The notes under the pieces are model-generated. The model had not been told where the DNA came from, did not search any database, and worked only from the letters and a program-made list of their open reading frames with translations. 24,939 nt of DNA, from positions 1-24,939 of IMG/VR virus record IMGVR_UViG_3300010885_021610; one strand, written 5' to 3'. This stretch comes from a virus. The position numbers were made by a program, and so were the translations under genes. Positions 22,029 to 24,939 of the stretch are shown in pieces. The first letter of the stretch is position 1, and every line of letters starts with the position of its first letter.

Positions 22029-22060
22029 TTGTGCCAGTGTACAGCCAAAGTATACTGGCA
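22029..22060 (+). promoter_or_regulatory. Rightward promoter overlapping an operator-like palindrome
   Basis: TTGTGC (22029-22034), a 16-nt spacer and TATACT (22051-22056) form a plausible sigma-70-type promoter for the recombinase gene. It is covered by an inverted repeat, TGCCAGTGTAC (22032-22042) with GTATACTGGCA (22050-22060), with one mismatch. TGAGAATA lies at 22017-22024. The TGCCAGTATAC word and TGAGAATA also occur upstream of the XRE gene. Confidence 0.55.
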
Positions 22061-22098
22061 ACTACATCGGGCAAAAGCCCAAAACAAAAGGAGACAAA

Positions 22099-22878
22099 AT
22101 GACCAAAGAAGTGACGATAAACAACAACCAGGAAATGTTGCATGCGCTGCGAAACACGGTAGCGCCTGGCCTGACGGATGCAGAGTTTTTACTGTTTGCC
22201 GAAATTTGTAAGTCCACTGGTCTTAACCCTGCAACGAAAGAAGTTTGGGCTATCAAGGCTGGCGGTCGGCTGCAGCTTATGACGGGCATCAACGGGTTCT
22301 TGCGGATTGCAAATTCTCATCCCCAATTTGACGGGATGGAAGTGAGCTACGAATGGGACGGTAAAACCCTCATGGCTTGTACTGTGAAGGTTCATCGCAA
22401 GGATAGAAAATATCCATCGGTGGCTACGGCGTATTGGTCGGAATACGCCAAGCCAAGTCCGATCTGGAAGCAAATGCCGACGGTTATGCTTAGCAAATGC
22501 GCTAAGTCATTAGCCATTCGGGAAGCGTTCATTCAAGAGTTAGGCGGTCTTTATACCCAGGAGGAAATGCCAAATGAGTTTTCTAGTCATAACGTCAAGT
22601 CTATCGTTTCTGTTCCTGTATCTGCGACTGAGACGGTTCAAGTGGATCGGGAAACAGGTGAGGTTAAGAGCCAGAACGATGAATTGCCTTGGGAGGGTGC
22701 TCCACTAAAGGCTGGCAGCAAGGCCAAGAAAACCAAGTATGACGTTTCTGGGTTAGCGGACGAAAAACTGCAGATCGCTGAAGCTTACCTGAACGCCTCA
22801 AGCTGCAAACAGGTTGGGGATAACCTGTGGGAATGTCCCATAAGGCTTGAGAAACTCACGAGTTGTATTGTGGATTAG
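22099..22878 (+). CDS. bet: Single-strand annealing recombinase, Bet/RecT family
   Basis: 259 codons, ATG at 22099 with AAAAGGAGACAAA before it. Residues 21-80 (APGLTDAEFLLFAEICKSTG, LNPATKEVWAIKAGGRLQL, MTGINGFLRIANSHPQFDG) follow the phage recombination protein Bet (Red-beta) pattern. AYWSEYAKPSPIWKQMPTVM and LSKCAKSLAIREAFIQELGG complete the core (about 110-150). A linker follows, then a C-terminal ~45 residues (KLQIAEAYLNASSCKQVGDN) that could form a small accessory domain. The protein would anneal complementary strands during recombination-dependent replication. The usual partner exonuclease is not in the window. It is the first gene after a strong regulatory gap. Confidence 0.9.
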   Translation: MTKEVTINNNQEMLHALRNTVAPGLTDAEFLLFAEICKSTGLNPATKEVWAIKAGGRLQLMTGINGFLRIANSHPQFDGMEVSYEWDGKTLMACTVKVHRKDRKYPSVATAYWSEYAKPSPIWKQMPTVMLSKCAKSLAIREAFIQELGGLYTQEEMPNEFSSHNVKSIVSVPVSATETVQVDRETGEVKSQNDELPWEGAPLKAGSKAKKTKYDVSGLADEKLQIAEAYLNASSCKQVGDNLWECPIRLEKLTSCIVD

Positions 22879-22880
22879 TT

Positions 22881-23075
22881 GTGGAAAACAAAAAAAAAAG
22901 AAGCCGTAGAAAGGGACATGACATACCGCTTCCAGGTTGGCGGCGGTGGTCATGTCACGTTCAGATTGAGGTTTTGAAACAGTTTAAGGCAGTGGCTAAA
23001 ACTGAAAACAAAAACCTGAAAATGGCTTTGGATGAAGCACTTAAAAATTGGGTGAACTTTGAAAACGAAGATTGA
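22881..23075 (+). CDS. Ribbon-helix-helix-like small protein
   Basis: 64 codons from a GTG at 22881 with GGA about 6 nt upstream. A TTG at 22863 would add six residues and overlap the recombinase more. A very basic start (VENKKKRSRRKGHDIPLPG) is followed by one strand and two helices (SCHVQIEVLKQFKAVAKTEN, LKMALDEALKNWV), the layout of ribbon-helix-helix DNA-binding proteins. It may regulate this operon or help recombination. Non-ATG starts here and in the next gene suggest low, coupled expression. Confidence 0.6.
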   Translation: MENKKKRSRRKGHDIPLPGWRRWSCHVQIEVLKQFKAVAKTENKNLKMALDEALKNWVNFENED

Positions 23076-23328
23076 GCAAGAAGCCGCAGAATCCACGCTA
23101 ACGCCTGAAGTACCCCTAAACCATGCTACCGATCGTCGGCGCATGGAACGGGCCTACCTTGCGGGTGCTAAGGGCCTTAAGCGCCATTTAGACAGTGAGG
23201 TACGTCGGCTAGTTGGCATTGTCACTGCTGGCAACAAAGAAATGCGGTCAAGTGAGTTTGAAAAGGGCCAACTTGACGGGATTCTTTGGCTGCAGAGCTG
23301 TATGGAAGAATTGTTTGTGAATGAGTAA
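23059..23328 (+). CDS. Unknown small helical protein
   Basis: 89 codons if the TTG at 23059 is used, with a 17-nt overlap with the previous gene. The next in-frame ATG is at 23143 and would leave 61 residues. The C-terminal part is strongly helical (MERAYLAGAKGLKRHLDSEV, EKGQLDGILWLQSCMEELFV). No family is recognised. The gene lies in the recombination module and is followed by an AAAAGGAGACATG leader for the next gene. The start is uncertain, but the open frame and codon pattern support a real gene. Confidence 0.6.
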   Translation: MKTKIEQEAAESTLTPEVPLNHATDRRRMERAYLAGAKGLKRHLDSEVRRLVGIVTAGNKEMRSSEFEKGQLDGILWLQSCMEELFVNE

Positions 23329-23343
23329 TGACTAAAAGGAGAC

Positions 23344-23673
23344 ATGATGGAAACAAAACTGTGTGGAAAATGTAATCAAACCAACCCCATATCTTTGTTT
23401 AGCAAAAAGACAAAAAGCGAAGATGGCTATCAACCTTATTGCAAAAAGTGTTGTGCCAAAATGAGTGCAAAAAGTTACAAACGCAGGCAGCGTTTACTTG
23501 GCAAAGTGAAAGCAAAAGCACCAGTTAAGGTTGTAAAACCAACCATTCCAACTGTTGCGCCAAACCTACCTAAAGGGGCTTTGGTTTTTATTGTTCCGTT
23601 GTCTGACGCTAAAGATATTCAGGCTTGGTGCGATCAGGCTATGCGCGACTACCTACTCGCGAAATTGTCATAA
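23344..23673 (+). CDS. Zinc-ribbon protein, HNH-like N terminus
   Basis: 109 codons, ATG at 23344 with AAAAGGAGAC upstream. A second ATG follows directly. C7xxC10 and C33xxC36 around a FSKKTKSEDGYQPYCKKC segment match the N-terminal zinc-binding half seen in many phage HNH-type and small zinc-finger proteins. The catalytic HNH residues are not evident. A Lys/Pro-rich linker (VKAKAPVKVVKPTIPTVAP) leads to a short C-terminal domain (GALVFIVPLSDAKDIQAWCD). It probably binds DNA or RNA. The stop codon abuts a strong hairpin. Confidence 0.7.
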   Translation: MMETKLCGKCNQTNPISLFSKKTKSEDGYQPYCKKCCAKMSAKSYKRRQRLLGKVKAKAPVKVVKPTIPTVAPNLPKGALVFIVPLSDAKDIQAWCDQAMRDYLLAKLS

Positions 23674-23710
23674 AAAAACCCCGCTCACAGTTTTTACGCT
23701 GTGGGCGGGG
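23672..23710 (-). terminator. Terminator-shaped hairpin facing left
   Basis: CCCCGCTCACAG (23679-23690) pairs with CTGTGGGCGGGG (23699-23710), with one G-T pair. The seven As at 23672-23678 read as TTTTTTT after the stem on the minus strand, a full rho-independent terminator for leftward transcription. On the plus strand there is no T-run after it, so it may end rightward transcription only weakly. Confidence 0.7.
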
Positions 23711-23882
23711 CCATCCCGATGACTAGTCGGGGGAGACACAAACCAATTCTAGCATGAATTTTTACCAAGCCACAACTTGTGCGTAGGCTGTCTTAAGTCA
23801 GTTACCAACTTAACTTTTTACCGCACCATTGAAGGTGCGAGACAACCTGACCAAGGGTTCAAGCAGATTAGGTAACTCAAAA

Positions 23883-24101
23883 ATGTTTACTCAAAACTTT
23901 AATAACATTGACCAAGCGAATAGCTTGGTAAAAATAAAAGGGGAAAATTTTAATAACATTAGAAATGCAATGCAAGAGCAGTTCAGCTGCGATGCATTGC
24001 GGGAAACAAGAGAGCGAGCGAAGCGAGCGTTTAAGGGGGGTGTTTTGGGGGTAGGGGTATTAGGGGGGAGATTAAAACCCTTGTCAATAGTAAATCTTTA
24101 A
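23883..24101 (+). CDS. Doubtful small open frame in the structured region
   Basis: 72 codons from ATG at 23883 with only a distant AGG. The peptide has a repeated NFNNI step in frame (QNFNNIDQ, ENFNNIRN), which would fit coding. The C-terminal third is simply the translation of a G-rich tract (FKGGVLGVGVLGG), and three inverted repeats run through the frame. It is more likely non-coding. It is listed so that it can be checked. Confidence 0.2.
   Translation: MFTQNFNNIDQANSLVKIKGENFNNIRNAMQEQFSCDALRETRERAKRAFKGGVLGVGVLGGRLKPLSIVNL
24035..24068 (+). other. G-quadruplex candidate
   Basis: Four G-runs of 6, 5, 4 and 6 bases separated by 6, 2 and 5 bases on the plus strand meet the usual rule for an intramolecular G-quadruplex. 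It lies about 50 nt before the helicase-loader start, so it could act in the DNA near an origin or in the mRNA leader. Confidence 0.65.
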
Positions 24102-24115
24102 AGGAGACAAAGAAA

Positions 24116-24628
24116 ATGGTAAATGAAGTACATATACGACAAATCTTAGCTGTATTGAGGGCTGAATACGGCAATAAGGTTCTTATTGACGAACCAAGAG
24201 TGAAGTTGTGGATGCTGGTCTTGGGCCATGCAACGTTTGACGAGATCCAACGAGCGGTAGCAGTGTTGCTCTCCAAGGGAGGTCAATTCCCGCCATCGGT
24301 TGGGGAACTAAACCAAACCGTCCTAGAGGCCCGTGAGGGCGTTAAGTCTGACTGGGGTACCCTCTGGGATAGGGTGTTAGCTGCAGCGCAACGTAGCACC
24401 TATTACGCCGAGGAGGAGGGCGCAAAACTTCCCCCTGAAGCCTTGCGGGCAATCGGTGGCACCACCGGCTTGCGTGAATTGGCTTGCAGTAATTCGGAAA
24501 ACATCGGAGTTATCAGGGCTCAGTTTCGGCAACGGCTGGAGGCGCGCAAAACCGTAGATCAGTTTGAGGCTACGAACGCGCACATTTCGGCCCTGCTAGA
24601 CAAACAACCTATAAAAAGGATCCAGTAA
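24116..24628 (+). CDS. Replicative helicase loader-like protein
   Basis: 170 codons, ATG at 24116 behind AAAGGAGACAAAGAAA. The N-terminal 65 residues (VHIRQILAVLRAEYGNKVLI, RVKLWMLVLGHATFDEIQRA, KGGQFPPSVGELNQT) follow the layout of phage helicase loader/inhibitor proteins of the G39P type, with helices, a W-x-x-x-L step and a FPPS-V-x-E-L end. The C-terminal half (SDWGTLWDRVLAAAQRSTYY and later helices) would contact the helicase. It would load the host or phage DnaB-type helicase at the origin. The family call is by pattern only. A GTPase/ATPase motif is absent, so it is not a DnaC-type loader. Confidence 0.7.
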   Translation: MVNEVHIRQILAVLRAEYGNKVLIDEPRVKLWMLVLGHATFDEIQRAVAVLLSKGGQFPPSVGELNQTVLEAREGVKSDWGTLWDRVLAAAQRSTYYAEEEGAKLPPEALRAIGGTTGLRELACSNSENIGVIRAQFRQRLEARKTVDQFEATNAHISALLDKQPIKRIQ

Positions 24629-24855
24629 TGAACTACCCTAAAAAGTCCAAAGCGGAATGGGAACAAGAAGCACTTCTGCGTGAAGGTGAGGCGCTGACAA
24701 CGTACTCGGAACAGTACCAAGTTGTAGTAGCAACCCCGGCTGGACAGTCGCTGTTGATTGCCCATGAGCTGCGACAACTGCGCGACCAAGTGAAATGGCT
24801 TGTTACTGCAATCAAGAAACTTGCACCAGCAACGGATGATAAAGTTCCGTTCTAA
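24628..24855 (+). CDS. Unknown small helical protein
   Basis: 75 codons, ATG at 24628 sharing one base with the previous stop (TAATG), so it is translated together with the loader-like protein. N-terminal helix MNYPKKSKAEWEQEALLREG, a short beta-like middle and a C-terminal helix (HELRQLRDQVKWLVTAIKKL). The ending DDKVPF is acidic then hydrophobic, a little like the C-terminal tip of single-strand-binding proteins (DDDIPF). That resemblance is short and may be chance. No family is recognised. Confidence 0.7.
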   Translation: MNYPKKSKAEWEQEALLREGEALTTYSEQYQVVVATPAGQSLLIAHELRQLRDQVKWLVTAIKKLAPATDDKVPF

Positions 24856-24870
24856 AAAGTGCTGTAGACA

Positions 24871-24912
24871 GCTGCATGTTCTTGCCTTACGGTGAGACAT
24901 GCAGCAATTTTT
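24871..24912 (+). terminator. Rightward intrinsic terminator
   Basis: GCTGCATGT plus CTTGCC (left arm 24871-24886, one bulged T) pair with GGTGAG plus ACATGCAGC (24891-24905) around a TTAC loop, with two G-T pairs. AATTTTT (24906-24912) follows. It lies 15 nt after the last stop codon and would end the recombination/replication transcript. After it, 24913-24939 shows no feature. Confidence 0.8.
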
Positions 24913-24939
24913 CTCTGTGCATCGGGTTGTTGACGGAAA

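Larger units (their letters stand above)
23711..24115. other. Structure-rich region before the helicase-loader gene
   Basis: About 400 bases that are mostly or wholly non-coding. They contain CGCACC/GGTGCG (23822-23839), ACCAAGC/GCTTGGT (23911-23929), a nested hairpin GCAATGCA/TGCATTGC with inner GCAG/CTGC (23967-24000), two near-identical 15-mers ending TTTAATAACATT (23895-23909, 23946-23960), a GCGAGCGA-type purine repeat (24012-24029) and a G-quadruplex candidate. A replication origin, an RNA or a regulatory leader are all possible. Confidence 0.55.

Noticed and set aside
21819-22292. Several minus-strand open frames around the twin palindromes and the recombinase start
   Set aside because: They lie opposite the recombinase gene and the regulatory gap, have no ribosome sites and show no protein-like pattern. 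The palindromes and promoter words explain the region better.
23840-23880. GGTTCAAG word suggesting a tRNA T-arm
   Set aside because: The flanking five-base segments do not pair, and no acceptor or anticodon stem can be drawn around it.
1-24939. Integrase, attachment sites, transposons, rRNA or tRNA genes
   Set aside because: I looked for recombinase or transposase motifs, terminal repeats and RNA-gene patterns on both strands and saw none I could support.

Overview
The window is part of a tailed double-stranded DNA phage or prophage genome (class Caudoviricetes), most likely with a short (podovirus-type) tail. It holds a complete packaging and head module, a head-tail adaptor, a P22 gp10-like stabilisation/tail protein and Ala/Gly- or Gln-rich internal-virion-like proteins. 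It shows no tail tube, sheath or tape-measure gene. The host cannot be named from the sequence. Strong Shine-Dalgarno sites, one clear Sec signal peptide and overlapping stop/start codons fit a bacterial host.

Layout. (1) From about 18953 down to 1, all genes lie on the minus strand as one late operon. In transcription order: small terminase candidate, three small genes (two with DUF551-like ends, one zinc-finger), a possible PD-(D/E)XK nuclease, large terminase, portal, a tandem-repeat fibre-like protein, a tail-collar protein, two small proteins, scaffold, major capsid protein, cement-like protein, a small head protein, a spike-base-like protein, a LamG-like protein, a coiled-coil protein, the adaptor, two low-complexity virion proteins, the gp10-like protein, another Gln-rich virion protein, and a protein running off the left edge. 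Many junctions are ATGA or TAATG overlaps. Hairpins after the capsid, cement and small-head genes look like expression-tuning attenuators. (2) 18954-19676 is the switch region: a 301-base gap with inverted repeats, an XRE-type regulator on the minus strand, and a promoter-like motif shared with the recombinase promoter. (3) 19677-21736 is a rightward cassette of very small genes behind a repeated leader (AGGAGACACAATCATG). It includes a one-helix membrane peptide, a 55-nt two-hairpin element present twice, and a secreted protein. (4) 21737-22098 is a regulatory gap with twin 19-bp palindromes and an AT-rich stretch. (5) 22099-24855 is the recombination/replication module: a Bet/RecT-like annealase, a ribbon-helix-helix-like protein, a zinc-finger protein, a structured gap with a candidate G-quadruplex, and a helicase-loader-like protein. 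It is closed by a strong rightward terminator at 24871-24912.

Inference: the rightward genes are early (recombination, replication initiation, host takeover) and the leftward genes are late (packaging, head, tail, DNA ejection). The XRE gene at the junction may time the switch. No integrase is visible, so temperate versus lytic life cannot be decided. The most distinctive signals are a 15-residue motif shared at identical spacing by three neighbouring virion proteins, the duplicated two-hairpin element whose differences preserve base pairing, the twin palindromes, and the structured 23674-24115 gap.
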